Source: Planctomycetota bacterium
Lineage (GTDB): Bacteria; Planctomycetota; UBA1135; GCA-002686595
DNA length: 64,000 nt
Direction of reading: 5' to 3'
Assembly (NCBI GenBank): GCA_020853575.1
Contig: JADYYP010000036.1
Location: 62,001 to 126,000 of the forward strand
Part shown: one piece after another, positions 45,996-55,574 of the stretch
Layout: each line of letters opens with the position of its first letter
How positions within the stretch are numbered: the first letter of the stretch is position 1
Position numbers and translations under genes: made by a program
Notes under the pieces: model-generated
Databases searched by the model: none
What the model was told of the DNA's origin: nothing
Seen by the model: only the letters and a program-made list of their open reading frames with translations

Positions 45996-46877
45996 TCACC
46001 AGCGATCGGCGTCGATCAAGCGCTCGATCGCCTGCTCCTCACCCTCGAGCGGCCAGCACTCGAGTCCGACCGGACCGGCGTAGCCGATCGCGGCCAGTTC
46101 CTTGAACACGCGGTTGTAGTGGATCTCGCCGGTGCCGGGCTCGTTGCGCCCGGGATGATCCGCCACCTGCACGTACCCGATCCACTCGCGACCCTCGCGC
46201 AGGTGACCGCACAGGTCGCCTTCGCTGATGTGCATGTGGTACAGGTCCCAGTTGAGCTTCACCGCCGGCGAGCCCACCGCTTGGCAAATCGCGAGCGCGG
46301 GCGCCGAACCGTACAAGCAGTGCCCTTTGTGGTCGACGCGCACATTCATCGGCTCGAGGATCAACGTCACGCCGTGGTCCTGTGCGATCGGGGCGCACAG
46401 CTTCAGCGCCTTGATCACCTCGGCGTGCATCTCCGCTTGGCTCACGCCAGGGCGATCGTTGCCGGCGACCACGGTCATGCGCGTGCAGCGCAGCCGCTGC
46501 GCGACCTTGCACGACTCCCGGATTTCCTCGACGACCTTGGCGTGGTTGGCCGCGTCGTTCATGCCGGGCGTGAAACCCCAGGCCGTGAACTGCGCGATCT
46601 CCACGCCGTGATCCTTCGAGGCCTTCTCGATCGCGGCCAGGTCCTTGCCGCGCCAGGGCCAGAATTCGAGGTCGCGGAAACCGTGCTCGGCCGCGACGCG
46701 AATGCGCTCGACGAAGGGCACGCCGCTCCACCAGATCTCGCCGTTGATCGCGAAGCGCGTCTTGAGCTTCGCGACCGCGCTGGCGCGGCTCGCAGGTGCA
46801 TCTTGAGCGCGTGAGCGAGGAGCGGCGAGCAGGGCTGCGCTGCCGGCGAGGAGGGCCCGTCGATGGATGGATTGCAC
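45996..46877 (-). CDS. Tat-exported hydroxypyruvate isomerase-like TIM barrel
   Basis: A 293-residue sugar-isomerase-type barrel. GTG at 46877 has GGAG seven bases upstream; the product opens QSIHRRALLAGSAALLAA, a twin-arginine-like signal peptide ending SRAQ. The barrel closely follows Hyi-family proteins: HGFRDLEFWPW, VTLILEPMN, LNWDLYHMHISEGDL and QVADHPGRNEPGTGEIHY; metal-binding Glu and His are present. Export is unlike cytosolic Hyi, so it likely acts on a carbohydrate in the periplasm. It is the last of three genes with the heme protein, from which it is separated by 14 bp. Confidence 0.82.
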   Translation of the reverse strand: MQSIHRRALLAGSAALLAAPRSRAQDAPASRASAVAKLKTRFAINGEIWWSGVPFVERIRVAAEHGFRDLEFWPWRGKDLAAIEKASKDHGVEIAQFTAWGFTPGMNDAANHAKVVEEIRESCKVAQRLRCTRMTVVAGNDRPGVSQAEMHAEVIKALKLCAPIAQDHGVTLILEPMNVRVDHKGHCLYGSAPALAICQAVGSPAVKLNWDLYHMHISEGDLCGHLREGREWIGYVQVADHPGRNEPGTGEIHYNRVFKELAAIGYAGPVGLECWPLEGEEQAIERLIDADRW

Positions 46878-46891
46878 GCGATCGCTCCGTT

Positions 46892-49800
46892 TCAAAGGTC
46901 GGCGAGGTACTCGATCAGATCGCGCAGCTCCCTGCGCGTGAGGTTCTTCGAGACGTCTTGCGGCATGGCCGAGAGATCGGGCTTGCGCAGCTCGACTTCG
47001 TCGACCGCGACCTCGACGAGCTCGTCCTGCGAGGTGCGCAGCACGATCGTCTCGGCCGTTTGCGACTGCACGACGCCCGCGACCGTCGCGCCGCGCTCGA
47101 GGAACAGCACCGTGCCCTCGAAACCCTTGGCGATCGTTCGATTGGGATCGGCGATCGACGCCGCGAGGTCGATGCGCGACAGTCGCTTGCCAACGCCGAC
47201 GAGGTCCGGGCCCACCTGACCACCCTCGCCCCACTCGATGCGGTGACAGCGCAGGCACTCAGTCTGCGACTTCTCGCGCAAGACGCGCTTGCCGCGCTCG
47301 CGATCGCCGCCGTAGAGCGCATCCGCGAAGGGCGCGAGCGCGGGATCGATGGCGCGCAGCTCGTGCAGCGCCGCCAGCGCGGACTGAACGGCCGCTGAGG
47401 AGCGCTGCTCGGCCGCCTCGACCAGGTCGAGCGCTACCTCGCGCGGAAGGAGGCCGGCCCTGTGCTTGGCCAGCTCCGCGGCCAACAGCGAGTCGATGCG
47501 CGGGTCGGCGAGTGGCGCCAGAGTCGAGTACGCGACACGACGTTCGTCCGTCGAACCGTGCAGCGCCGCCAGCTCGAGCAACGCGAAGGCGCGCTCCGGT
47601 GCCAGTCCGCTGATCGCGCGCAAGGCCACGGCGCGCACCTCGGGCGAGGCGTCGTTCACCAGCGCTTCGAGCACGGGCGCGAGCTCGCGCGGCGCGATCT
47701 TGCGAGCTGCGCGAACCGCCGCAGAACGAGTCGACGGCTCCTTGGACGCGTCGAGCGCGCAGGCCACCAGCGCGGGACCGACGAGCGCGGCATCGCAGCG
47801 TTCCGCGAGATCGATCCAGGCTTCGACGACGCGCTTGGGTGCGCGCTCGATGCCGCCGGTGCGCAATCCCTCGACCAGCGCGGGCAGGTAGGGTGCGTCG
47901 CGCTCAGCGAGCGGCCACCACTCGCCGGTGAATCCGTCGCGTCCAGGAGGCAAGCTCCAGTCCGCGAGCAAACGGAGCGCTTCGATGCGCTGCAACTCGT
48001 CCTGTCCAGAACGAGCGGCGAACTCGGCCAGCGCTTCGGCCTGGCGCTGGCCGCCGAGCCTGAAGTTCGCGTTCAACACGCGCCGCACGAGTGCGGTGCC
48101 GGAGAGCTCCGGTCGCGCGATCAACTCGGCTAGCGCCGGAAGCGCGCCGACGATCTGCTCGTCGTAGATCGCACGCGCAGCCTCGAGCACGACGCGCGGA
48201 TCGCGATCGTCCAAGAACTCGGCGACGCGCGAATCGCGCAAGCGCCGCAAGGCGACGGCAGCGGCGACGCGCACGTGGGGCGACGGATGCGACTTGGTGT
48301 CGGAGAGCGCTGTCGACCTCGTCGAGCCGCCGGGGTTCGCGGCCGTTCCCTGGGCGCCGGTTCGCACCAGCACGCGTACGAGCGCGCAGCGCAGCGCCGG
48401 ATCGGACTCGCCGATTCGATCGAGCATCGAGCAAGCGCGCCCGAGTACCTCGGGCATCTCGGCGTCGAGCGGAGTGATCGAAACCGCCAGCGCCTCGGCG
48501 GCAGCCCGCTGCACCTTCGGCGACGGATCCTCGAGGCCCGCGAGCAGCGGCGCGATGTTCGAGACTCGACTGGGAGACCACTGTCCGCGGCGGTGGAAGT
48601 CGCCCATCACGCGCAACGCCGCCGCGCGCAGGTCCGGATCGCTGTCTTCCGCGACGCGCTCGACGTCCCGCACTCCGAGTTGTCCCAGGCCCCAGATCGC
48701 ATGCAAGCGGGCGAGCTTGGTCGCGGTCGGGTCCTGCGCGAGCCGCAACAGCAACTGTTTCTTGCCGCGCGCGACGAGCTCGAACTGCGCCGCGAAGCGC
48801 ACGCGCATGTCGTCGCTGACGAGCGCGCCGCGCACGAACGCGTCGTCGAGCTTCGCCCAGTCCGAGCGCAGCAGCTTGTAGGTGTCGAACGGACCCGCGG
48901 CCGGAGCCGCGGCGCGGCCCTCGAGGCGATAGATGCGGCCCTTGCCGGTCTTGTTCCAACCCTCGACCCAGTCGGAGAACCACAACGCGCCGTCGGGACC
49001 GAAGTCGCAGTCGGTGGCGAGCGTGCCCCACAGGAACTTCTCGAGTTGCTCGAGCTCGAAGCTCGCTCCCTTGGGCTTGACGGTGAAGGTCTGGATGCCG
49101 GAGTAGCTCGGCCCGCCGCGGAAATCGCAGACGAAGAAGTGGTTCCGGTACTGGCCACCCAGCGCGCTGCCCGGGTTGTAGGTCAAGCCGCTCGGCCCAT
49201 CGCAGATGTTCGCGAGCGGCGGGACGACGTACGCGGCTTGGCCCTCGAAGTGCGGCTTCCACAGGCCTTCGTCGTTCCACGGTCCGCGCAGGTTGGGCTC
49301 CGTGAGCCACTGGTACGCCTGGCGCCAACCGGCATCCATGCCTTCGATCACGTGCACCAGCCGCGCCTGGTCTCCGCCGTCGGAGTTGTTGTCGACGGTC
49401 CACAACTCGCCCAGCTCGTCGAACACGAGCTCCTGCGGATTGCGCAGGCCGGTGGCGAAGATCTCGAGCTCAGAACCGTCGAGATTGCAGCGCAGCACCG
49501 CGCCACTGAACGGATTCTCGAGCCGCGAGCCGTCGGCCCGCGGCACGCTCAGCCCGCGGTCCCCGCAACTGAAATACAGTTTGCCGTCGGGACCGATGCG
49601 CAGTCCGTGCAGATCGTGGCCGATCAACGCGAAGCGCACGCCGTAGCCGGTGCTCAGGAGCTGCTTCACGTCCGCGACGTGGTCGCCGTCGGTGTCCGCA
49701 AGGTCCCACAGGCTCGGCATGCAGGTGAAGTAGACATGCCCCTTGTGCTCGAGCACTCCGGCGGCGATGCCGTCGGCAGTCGTCCCGAAGTGCTCGGCGA

Positions 49801-50209
49801 AGACGCTGTCGGCGTCGGCGCGTCCGTCACCGTCGGTGTCGGCGATCCAGCGCAAGCGCTCGCGGTCCTTGGTGTACTTCTCCTCGAAGGTCGCACCGAC
49901 GCGCCTGGCCAGATACGCGACGCGCTCCTCGACCGTGCGCGACGCGAGGTCGTCGTCGAGCCAGTCCATGTGGTCGCGGATGTCGTCGACACCGCTCTTG
50001 ATGCGAAACGTCTCGGCGACGAACACCTCGCCCGCGTTCGAAACGTACATCGCGACCGGGTGGGCGAGCTGTGGCTCCGCGGCCCACAACTTGACCCGGA
50101 ATCCCTCGGGCACCTGGAAGCTCGCGATGCGTCGCTCGGCGTCGTCGGAGGCCGGTGCGACGTACGGCTGGTAGTCGCTCTGCAGCGCGATCACGAGCGT
50201 CGCGAGCAT
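46892..50209 (-). CDS. PVC-type secreted dehydrogenase with HEAT repeats and heme c domain
   Basis: An 1105-residue exported protein of the 'membrane-bound dehydrogenase plus heme-binding' family expanded in Planctomycetes and Verrucomicrobia. The N-terminal propeller (about 30-400) has FRVKLWAAEPQLAHPVAMYV, IADTDGDGRADADSVFAEHF, GLRIGPDGKLYFSCGDRG and ATGLRNPQELVFDELGELW. It is followed by HEAT-like helical repeats (about 430-960) and a cytochrome c domain with CLRCH (985-989) and a candidate axial Met near 1082 (SAMPQ). Such proteins are thought to oxidise sugars and pass electrons to a respiratory chain. The ATG is adjacent to the stop of the upstream TIM-barrel gene. The signal peptide is very short and lacks basic residues. 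Confidence 0.88.
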   Translation of the reverse strand: MLATLVIALQSDYQPYVAPASDDAERRIASFQVPEGFRVKLWAAEPQLAHPVAMYVSNAGEVFVAETFRIKSGVDDIRDHMDWLDDDLASRTVEERVAYLARRVGATFEEKYTKDRERLRWIADTDGDGRADADSVFAEHFGTTADGIAAGVLEHKGHVYFTCMPSLWDLADTDGDHVADVKQLLSTGYGVRFALIGHDLHGLRIGPDGKLYFSCGDRGLSVPRADGSRLENPFSGAVLRCNLDGSELEIFATGLRNPQELVFDELGELWTVDNNSDGGDQARLVHVIEGMDAGWRQAYQWLTEPNLRGPWNDEGLWKPHFEGQAAYVVPPLANICDGPSGLTYNPGSALGGQYRNHFFVCDFRGGPSYSGIQTFTVKPKGASFELEQLEKFLWGTLATDCDFGPDGALWFSDWVEGWNKTGKGRIYRLEGRAAAPAAGPFDTYKLLRSDWAKLDDAFVRGALVSDDMRVRFAAQFELVARGKKQLLLRLAQDPTATKLARLHAIWGLGQLGVRDVERVAEDSDPDLRAAALRVMGDFHRRGQWSPSRVSNIAPLLAGLEDPSPKVQRAAAEALAVSITPLDAEMPEVLGRACSMLDRIGESDPALRCALVRVLVRTGAQGTAANPGGSTRSTALSDTKSHPSPHVRVAAAVALRRLRDSRVAEFLDDRDPRVVLEAARAIYDEQIVGALPALAELIARPELSGTALVRRVLNANFRLGGQRQAEALAEFAARSGQDELQRIEALRLLADWSLPPGRDGFTGEWWPLAERDAPYLPALVEGLRTGGIERAPKRVVEAWIDLAERCDAALVGPALVACALDASKEPSTRSAAVRAARKIAPRELAPVLEALVNDASPEVRAVALRAISGLAPERAFALLELAALHGSTDERRVAYSTLAPLADPRIDSLLAAELAKHRAGLLPREVALDLVEAAEQRSSAAVQSALAALHELRAIDPALAPFADALYGGDRERGKRVLREKSQTECLRCHRIEWGEGGQVGPDLVGVGKRLSRIDLAASIADPNRTIAKGFEGTVLFLERGATVAGVVQSQTAETIVLRTSQDELVEVAVDEVELRKPDLSAMPQDVSKNLTRRELRDLIEYLADL

Positions 50210-51115
50210 CTAGGCCAGCTCCGCGCGCACCTTCTCGAGCAGCGCCTTCGTCAGGCGAATGCCCTCGAACTCGCTGTGCTTCTCGCCCTCGTACTCGATG
50301 CCCACGTGCTCGTGGTAGCCGGCCTGCGTCACGATGCGCAGCATGCGGTGATAGTCGGTGTGGACTTCCTCGCCGCGCTCGTCGAACTCGTGGCTCTTGG
50401 CCGACACCGCCTTGGCGAAGGGCATCATCTCGGCGATGCCCTGATAGCGATCGTAGGTCTTGCCGCCGCCGAGGTTGAAGTTGCCGAAATCGGGCAGCGT
50501 GCCGACGCGCGGATCCGCGGCGAGCTTCATCACCCCGGCGAGCCACTCGCCGTTCGACGACCAGCCGCCGTGGTTCTCGACGATCACCGCGATCTTCTTG
50601 TCATTGCCGTAGTTGGCGAGTTGCACGAGCGAGTCGGCTGCGCGCCGCTGCATCTCGCCCGGATCTCCGGATCCCGCCGCGTTCACGCGGATCGCCATGC
50701 AGCCCAGCAGCGCGGCGCAATCGACCCAGCGCTGGTGGTTCAGAACCGCCTTGCGCCGTTCCGCGTCGTCGGCATGCGCCAGCTCGCCTTCGCCGTCGAT
50801 CATGATCAGGCGATTGGCCACGCCCGCGTCGCGGCAGCGCGCCAGCAACTCGCCCAAGTAGCGTTCATCACGCGCCTTGTCCTTGAAGAACGAGTTCACG
50901 TACTCGACCACCCCGATGTCGTAGTCGCGCCGCGCCACGCTCGGGAAGTCGAGGTTGGTCATCTGGTTGCCGTACAAGGCTCGGTGCAGCGACCACTCGG
51001 CCAGCGAGATCTCGAACGGACTGCGCGCGGCGCTTCCGAGCCCTGAGCACCCCAGCGCGGACAACGCTCCGAGACCGGCGGTGACGGTGAGGAATTCGCG
51101 ACGTGTCGTGTTCAT
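50210..51115 (-). CDS. Tat-exported xylose-isomerase-like TIM barrel (sugar isomerase/epimerase)
   Basis: A 301-residue barrel with a twin-arginine signal (MNTTRREFLTVTAGLGALSALGC) and a lipobox at Cys23, so it is probably a Tat-exported lipoprotein. The body has LAEWSLHRALYG, IGVVEYVNSFF, IAVIVENHGGWSS, TLPDFGNF and HVGIEYEGE, typical of AP-endonuclease-2-like sugar isomerases/epimerases; Glu, Asp and His metal ligands are seen. The ATG at 51115 has GGAG upstream. It is first of three genes; its stop directly abuts the ATG of the heme-dehydrogenase gene, suggesting a shared sugar-oxidation pathway. Confidence 0.83.
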   Translation of the reverse strand: MNTTRREFLTVTAGLGALSALGCSGLGSAARSPFEISLAEWSLHRALYGNQMTNLDFPSVARRDYDIGVVEYVNSFFKDKARDERYLGELLARCRDAGVANRLIMIDGEGELAHADDAERRKAVLNHQRWVDCAALLGCMAIRVNAAGSGDPGEMQRRAADSLVQLANYGNDKKIAVIVENHGGWSSNGEWLAGVMKLAADPRVGTLPDFGNFNLGGGKTYDRYQGIAEMMPFAKAVSAKSHEFDERGEEVHTDYHRMLRIVTQAGYHEHVGIEYEGEKHSEFEGIRLTKALLEKVRAELA

Positions 51116-51250
51116 GCGCTCCGTTCTCCAGCGAGTTCGATCGACGATGTGCTTCTGATACCAGCGCGCTGAGCGAGCGACCAGGGGCTGGCGCGCGGAG
51201 TTGCACCGCTGCGTCGCAAGCGCAGCGGGCATTCGCGCGGTGAAACGCTG

Positions 51251-51946
51251 TCAGCGCCCCGCGCCAGAGCCGCTCTCGAGCGCAGCCTTCAGGCGCGCCA
51301 GCGAAGCCTCGAGCGCGTGCTCGTGCGCACTGTGCGTGACCCCCGACATGCTGGCCGCGAGCAACCCAGCGACGAATCCCTGGCCCAGCTCGAGGTCTTC
51401 CGTCCAAGTCACGCGCGTCGTCGCACCCAGTGGCTCGAGCCGCAGCCGCCCCGCGACGACGTAGTCCGCCCCCGGGCGCGCGATCCGCACGTGGGTCGCG
51501 AATCCGCCGTCCGAGGAGCCCACGACGAATCCGTCGTGATGCCGGGCCTCGAAGGTGATCTCCAGCGGATCGCAGCGTTGGATCTCGAGTCGGCCTCTGC
51601 CCGCGAGCACGCGTTGCTCCTCGCGCGCACCGACGCCGATGTGGATCGCGACCGACGGACGATCGCGCCACTCGAGCGTCGCGCCGACCCCGCGCTCCGG
51701 CCCGGTGTACACGCGCTCGACGTCGGAGTGACGGTCGCGCGACCAGGCGGACCACTCCGGCCAGCGCGCGGGCGCGGCGAGCAGTTCGAGGAGCTCGTCG
51801 GGGGTCGCTGCGATCTCGAGCGCGGACTCGGAGTGCAGCGTACGCGGCACGCGCGAGACCCAGGCCGCGAGCGCCGTGAGCGCGATCGCGCCCAGCACCG
51901 CCAGAACTCCCAGCATCACGAGCAACCACTTGGCCCACTTCGGCAT
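51251..51946 (-). CDS. Membrane-anchored SRPBCC (polyketide-cyclase-like) protein
   Basis: A 231-residue protein: a basic start and one membrane helix (residues about 6-30, WLLVMLGVLAVLGAIALTALAAW) are followed by a START/SRPBCC fold with TPDELLELLAAPARWPEWSAW (seen as ELLELLAAPARWPEWS), GVGATLEWRD, ITFEARHHDGFVVG and the final helix HEHALEASLARLKAALE. The fold binds hydrophobic ligands in a deep pocket. The ligand is unknown. It is separate from the flanking operons. Confidence 0.8.
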   Translation of the reverse strand: MPKWAKWLLVMLGVLAVLGAIALTALAAWVSRVPRTLHSESALEIAATPDELLELLAAPARWPEWSAWSRDRHSDVERVYTGPERGVGATLEWRDRPSVAIHIGVGAREEQRVLAGRGRLEIQRCDPLEITFEARHHDGFVVGSSDGGFATHVRIARPGADYVVAGRLRLEPLGATTRVTWTEDLELGQGFVAGLLAASMSGVTHSAHEHALEASLARLKAALESGSGAGR

Positions 51947-52000
51947 GCGCGTCTCCCTCGTCGGCCGAGGATAGCCGGTGCGTCACCGAATGCGGCGACC

Positions 52001-52756
52001 CTAGCCGCGCGCTTCGCGGATCAAGCTCTCGGCGTAGTCAATCCCAGCGGGAGTCCGCGAGCCGTGCCAGGAGAGCAACTCACCATCGGCGATCACGAAA
52101 CGCTCGCGCGGCAGGCCACTCGCGCGCGCGAGCTCGTCCGCGTGCTCGGATTCGAAGGGGAACGGCTCGGTGCACAGGAACACGCGCTGCGGATCCGCCG
52201 CGGTCAACTCCGCGACCTGGATTTCCGGGTAGCGCGCCTCGTGCGCGCCGAACACGTTGACGCCGCCCGCGAGCCGGAACATGGCGTCGACGAACGTGTC
52301 ACGGTTCACGCTCATGTAGGGCTTGCGCCAGATCAAGTAGGCCCAGCGCACCTCGGACAGTCCGCGCGCGGTGTCGCGCACGCGCCGAGAGCGCTGCTCG
52401 ATGTCGCGCGCGATGCGCTCGGCTTCGCGGCGTCGCTCGAGCGCCGCGCCGATCTCGCGCACCATTTCGGCGGTGTCCTGCACATCGCGCGGGAACGTCG
52501 ACAGCACGCGCACGCCTGCGCGCGCCAGAGCCTCGGCGTCCTCGCGCCGATTCTCCTCGTTGTTCATCAGCACCACGTCCGGAGCGAGCTCCGCGATGCG
52601 CGCGACCTTGGGGTTCTTCGTGCCCCCGAGCTTCTCGATCGCATCGACCGCGGGACGCGGATGCACGCACCATTCGGTCACGCCGACCAGCTCGTCCCCG
52701 CGTTCGAGAGCGAAGACGAGCTCGGTCAGGCTCGGGCACAGCGAGACGATGCGCAT
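52001..52756 (-). CDS. BtuF-like cobalamin-binding-type protein without signal peptide
   Basis: A 251-residue helical-backbone periplasmic-binding fold of the BtuF/cluster A-8 family. It begins MRIVSLCPSLTELVFALE and has ELVGVTEWCVHP, LGGTKNPKVARIAELAPDVVLMNNEENR and, in the second lobe, YMSVNRDTFVDAMFRLAGGVNVFG. No signal peptide or lipobox is seen, so it is probably cytosolic, unlike true BtuF; it may bind cobalamin or another cofactor. It is 31 bp downstream of the DUF2959 gene. No transporter genes are nearby. An ATG six codons upstream is possible. Confidence 0.78.
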   Translation of the reverse strand: MRIVSLCPSLTELVFALERGDELVGVTEWCVHPRPAVDAIEKLGGTKNPKVARIAELAPDVVLMNNEENRREDAEALARAGVRVLSTFPRDVQDTAEMVREIGAALERRREAERIARDIEQRSRRVRDTARGLSEVRWAYLIWRKPYMSVNRDTFVDAMFRLAGGVNVFGAHEARYPEIQVAELTAADPQRVFLCTEPFPFESEHADELARASGLPRERFVIADGELLSWHGSRTPAGIDYAESLIREARG

Positions 52757-52787
52757 GGGGCCAACGCTCGGCACCGCCGGGGGCCGC

Positions 52788-53450
52788 TCAGCCGTCCTGC
52801 TTGCCTTCCATCTGCTCGATGAAGGCGTCGGCCTCGGCGATCGACTTCTCCATGTCGCGGATCAGCACGCCGACGTCGCTCTCGATCGTGCTCAGTTGCC
52901 CCTGCAGCGAGGCGATCGCTTGCGCATTGAGGTTGTGCTTGAGGAACAACACGTGATCGTGGAATGCGACCAGCACCGGCTTCATCTTGGACTCGGCGGC
53001 GCGCATCGCGCCCACCAATTGCCGGCAGCGGCTGCGTGTGTCGGTCAGCAGTCGCTCGCTCTTGGAGCGGTACTCGAGATTCTGGATCTCCTGGATCTCG
53101 TCGTCCCACTCCTCGAACAAGTCGGCCGAGACGTCCTCGATGGCCTCGATGCGCTCGCCGACCTCTTCCGCGGCGTCGGCCGAATCGTCGTAGTGGTCGT
53201 TGAGCTTCTCGTACAGTCCCGCCAGCTCGCCTCCCTGGAAGCCGGTCGTCGCCTTGAAGGCCTCGAGCGCCGACGAAAACTCCTGCTTGGCGTCGTCCTG
53301 CGCGTCGCGCGCCTCCTCGACGCGCTCGACCAGGATGTCGCGTTTGTGCGATCCGAAGGTCTCGCGCACGCCGTAGTACATCGAGCTGCACGACGAGGCG
53401 CAGACCAGGCTGGCGAGCGACAAAACGATGGCGGAGAGCCGGGGCTTCAT
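52788..53450 (-). CDS. DUF2959 lipoprotein
   Basis: A 220-residue envelope lipoprotein. The signal is MKPRLSAIVLSLASLVCASSC with a lipobox ending at Cys21. The body is nearly all helical, with SSMYYGVRETFGSHKRDILVERVEEARDAQDDAK (seen in parts YYGVRETFGSHKRDILV and VEEARDAQDDAKQEF) and a long coiled coil to the C-terminus (SIAEADAFIEQM), matching the DUF2959 family, whose role is unknown. The ATG at 53450 is chosen; longer in-frame starts exist upstream. Confidence 0.82.
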   Translation of the reverse strand: MKPRLSAIVLSLASLVCASSCSSMYYGVRETFGSHKRDILVERVEEARDAQDDAKQEFSSALEAFKATTGFQGGELAGLYEKLNDHYDDSADAAEEVGERIEAIEDVSADLFEEWDDEIQEIQNLEYRSKSERLLTDTRSRCRQLVGAMRAAESKMKPVLVAFHDHVLFLKHNLNAQAIASLQGQLSTIESDVGVLIRDMEKSIAEADAFIEQMEGKQDG

Positions 53451-53622
53451 GGATGTGCTCTTGAAGGGTCGGGGGACGCGCATGATATCGCCGCACTTTC
53501 GGCGGCGCACTGCGAGCGATACAGCACGGTGCTCGAATCCGCAGCTCACGATTCCGTTGGTCGTGCTCGCGAATGCGAGGCGAAGCCCCCGGACGCGGGC
53601 GACCCGCGCTAGGCTGCGCGCC

Positions 53623-54804
53623 GTGCATCGCACTCTCCTCGCGCTCGCGTGCCTGGCCGCTGGCGATGTCGCACGCGCGCACGAGCTGTTCGCGATCTCG
53701 TACTCGACCGGCGAGTACTTCGCGCTGCGCTCGTTCGATGCCGCGCTGACGCCCTTGGGCTCGATCGGACCCTCGCATGTGGCGGGGATGGAGTTCGCGC
53801 CCGACGGGACGTTGTGGGCGCTGCGCGATGGACACGTGCCGACCATCGTGCGCCTCGATGCCGCGAGCGGTGCCGCGCTGGCGACGATTTCCGTCGGGCT
53901 CGCGCTGGTCCACGAGGGCGGCCTGGCGTTTTCGCCGCAGGGTATCGCGTTCGCGGCCAGCGAGGCCAACGGCGGGGTGCCCCAACTGTTCCGGCTCGAC
54001 ACGTCGAATGGGCTGGCGACGATCGTGGGCTCGTTGGGCGCCGGACGCGACATCAGTGGACTGGCCTTTCGCGACGACGGACGACTGCTCGCGCTCGACA
54101 GCACGTCCCAGAGCCTGTTGGTGCTCGACGCCACCAGCGCCGCAGTGCTCTCCACGGCTCCGGTGGTGACGACGCTGGGAAGCGTGTGCGGCATGACCGC
54201 GCGCGGCTCCCTGGGCTACTTCACGACTGCCTCCCAAAGCGCTTCCGTCCCCGGCAGCTCGGTGCTGGTGCGCTTCGACACCTACAGCCTGGTACAGACC
54301 GTCGTGGGCGCGCTGCCGGCGCTCTCCGGCGAGGGCCTGAGTGGGCTCGCGTGGCGTGTCGACTCGGCGACCAGCGCCTACTGCACCGCGGGTACGAGCT
54401 CGTCGGGCTGCAACGCCTCACTCTCCGCGAGTGGCGCCGCGAGCACCTCGCTGCCCAGCGGGTTCACGCTGCTCGCATCCAACGTCGAGGGTCAGCGCAG
54501 CGCTCTGTTCTTCTACGGGATGCTGGGGCGCGCCGCGCTTCCGTGGTCGAGCGGGAGCACGGCGGTCCTGTGCGCGAGACCTCCGTTGCAGCGCACGCCC
54601 GCGCAGTCGAGCGCTGGGAGCCCGTTCGCTTGCGACGGCGCGCTCGCGCTCGACTGGAATGCGTTCCGCGCCGCTCACCCGAGTGCGCTCGGCGCGCCGT
54701 TCGTCGCGGGCTCCGTGTTCGACGCGCAGGCCTGGTACCGCGACCCGCCGAGCCCCAAGACGACCTCGCTGTCGAACGCGTTGGAGTTCGTGCTCGAGCC
54801 GTGA
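53623..54804 (+). CDS. Secreted propeller protein with the same four-Cys C-terminal domain
   Basis: A 393-residue exported protein. GTG at 53623 gives MHRTLLALACLAAGDVARA, a signal peptide ending in ARA. A propeller region follows (about 20-250), with AGMEFAPDGTLWALRDG, GGLAFSPQGIAFAASE and ISGLAFRDDGRLLALD. The last 141 residues match the C-terminal domain of the 38955-40136 protein: YC...GC...LC...AC cysteines, GRAALPWSSG, FDAQAWYRDP and LSNALEFVLEP. The two propeller parts are only loosely similar, so the domain has been combined with different front ends. Function unknown. Confidence 0.75.
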   Translation: MHRTLLALACLAAGDVARAHELFAISYSTGEYFALRSFDAALTPLGSIGPSHVAGMEFAPDGTLWALRDGHVPTIVRLDAASGAALATISVGLALVHEGGLAFSPQGIAFAASEANGGVPQLFRLDTSNGLATIVGSLGAGRDISGLAFRDDGRLLALDSTSQSLLVLDATSAAVLSTAPVVTTLGSVCGMTARGSLGYFTTASQSASVPGSSVLVRFDTYSLVQTVVGALPALSGEGLSGLAWRVDSATSAYCTAGTSSSGCNASLSASGAASTSLPSGFTLLASNVEGQRSALFFYGMLGRAALPWSSGSTAVLCARPPLQRTPAQSSAGSPFACDGALALDWNAFRAAHPSALGAPFVAGSVFDAQAWYRDPPSPKTTSLSNALEFVLEP

Positions 54805-54824
54805 CGCGGGAGCACTCGGCCGCT

Positions 54825-55574
54825 TCAGTCCGGCGGATGCAGCTCGAAAGCGCCGTCGGGGATCTCGACATCGAGCTCGGGGCGATAGAACGTCGTGGTC
54901 TCGATGGTGACGCGCGACTCGAGCGCCAGCTCGCGTTCGACGTCCGCCTCGAGGCCGCTCGCCCAACCCGCGCCCTCCGTCTCGGGCGCGAATCGCTGTT
55001 CGCGCTCGGCGGTCGCCAGCCGGCTGGAATACGCGCGCAGCAAGAGTCCGCGCTCGACATCGATCCACCACAGACCCGCGAAGCCGAAACTGGCGCTCGC
55101 CAGGCGCCAGGCCGGCCGGCCGTCGATCTCGTCGCGCGCGGCGAGCTCGAAGGCGTCGGGCGCGCGGCCGAAGGGCACTCCCGAGCTCAATCCAAGCATC
55201 TGAGGCGCCGTGTGCGACGCCTCGGCGGAGGGCGAGCGCCAGTCCGCCAGCACGTGCTCGATCGATGGCGTGAGTTCCAGTCGGCGCGAGCTGCCATCGC
55301 GCTGCGCCGCCCAGGCGTGAACGCCGCGCGCATCGCGCCACAGCGCACGATGCTCCCAGCCTTCCGTCTCACGCCCCGAGCGCGCGCGCCGGAACTCGAA
55401 CAAGAAGCGGTGCGGCCGCACGAACGCTGTCTGGAACGGAACGCGCACCCCGAGCTCGCGGGCAGAGCTCGCGCCGCGATACGTGCGGTGCACCTCGCCT
55501 CGGTCGCGGTACGTCGAGCAAGCGGCGTAGACCCGCGCGCAGCGCGCGACGACCTCGGCCGCGCTCGGCGTCAA
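54825..55574 (-). CDS. DUF2092-like protein of unknown function
   Basis: A 249-residue protein of alternating beta strands, with YRDRGEVHRTYRG, PHRFLFEFRRAR, ALWRDARGVHAWAAQRDG, WWIDVERGLLLR and a terminal ELDVEIPDGAFELHPPD. This resembles DUF2092/LolA-like lipoprotein-carrier folds, which share a half-barrel, but no signal peptide is seen. I start it at TTG 55574, whose last bases overlap the stop of the metallo-hydrolase gene (TTGA), implying coupling. The identification is tentative. Confidence 0.6.
   Translation of the reverse strand: MTPSAAEVVARCARVYAACSTYRDRGEVHRTYRGASSARELGVRVPFQTAFVRPHRFLFEFRRARSGRETEGWEHRALWRDARGVHAWAAQRDGSSRRLELTPSIEHVLADWRSPSAEASHTAPQMLGLSSGVPFGRAPDAFELAARDEIDGRPAWRLASASFGFAGLWWIDVERGLLLRAYSSRLATAEREQRFAPETEGAGWASGLEADVERELALESRVTIETTTFYRPELDVEIPDGAFELHPPD

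Noticed and set aside
52001..52756. A cobalamin riboswitch upstream of the BtuF-like gene
   Set aside because: The upstream 31 bp and the DUF2959 gene leave no room, and no conserved B12-box sequence is seen.
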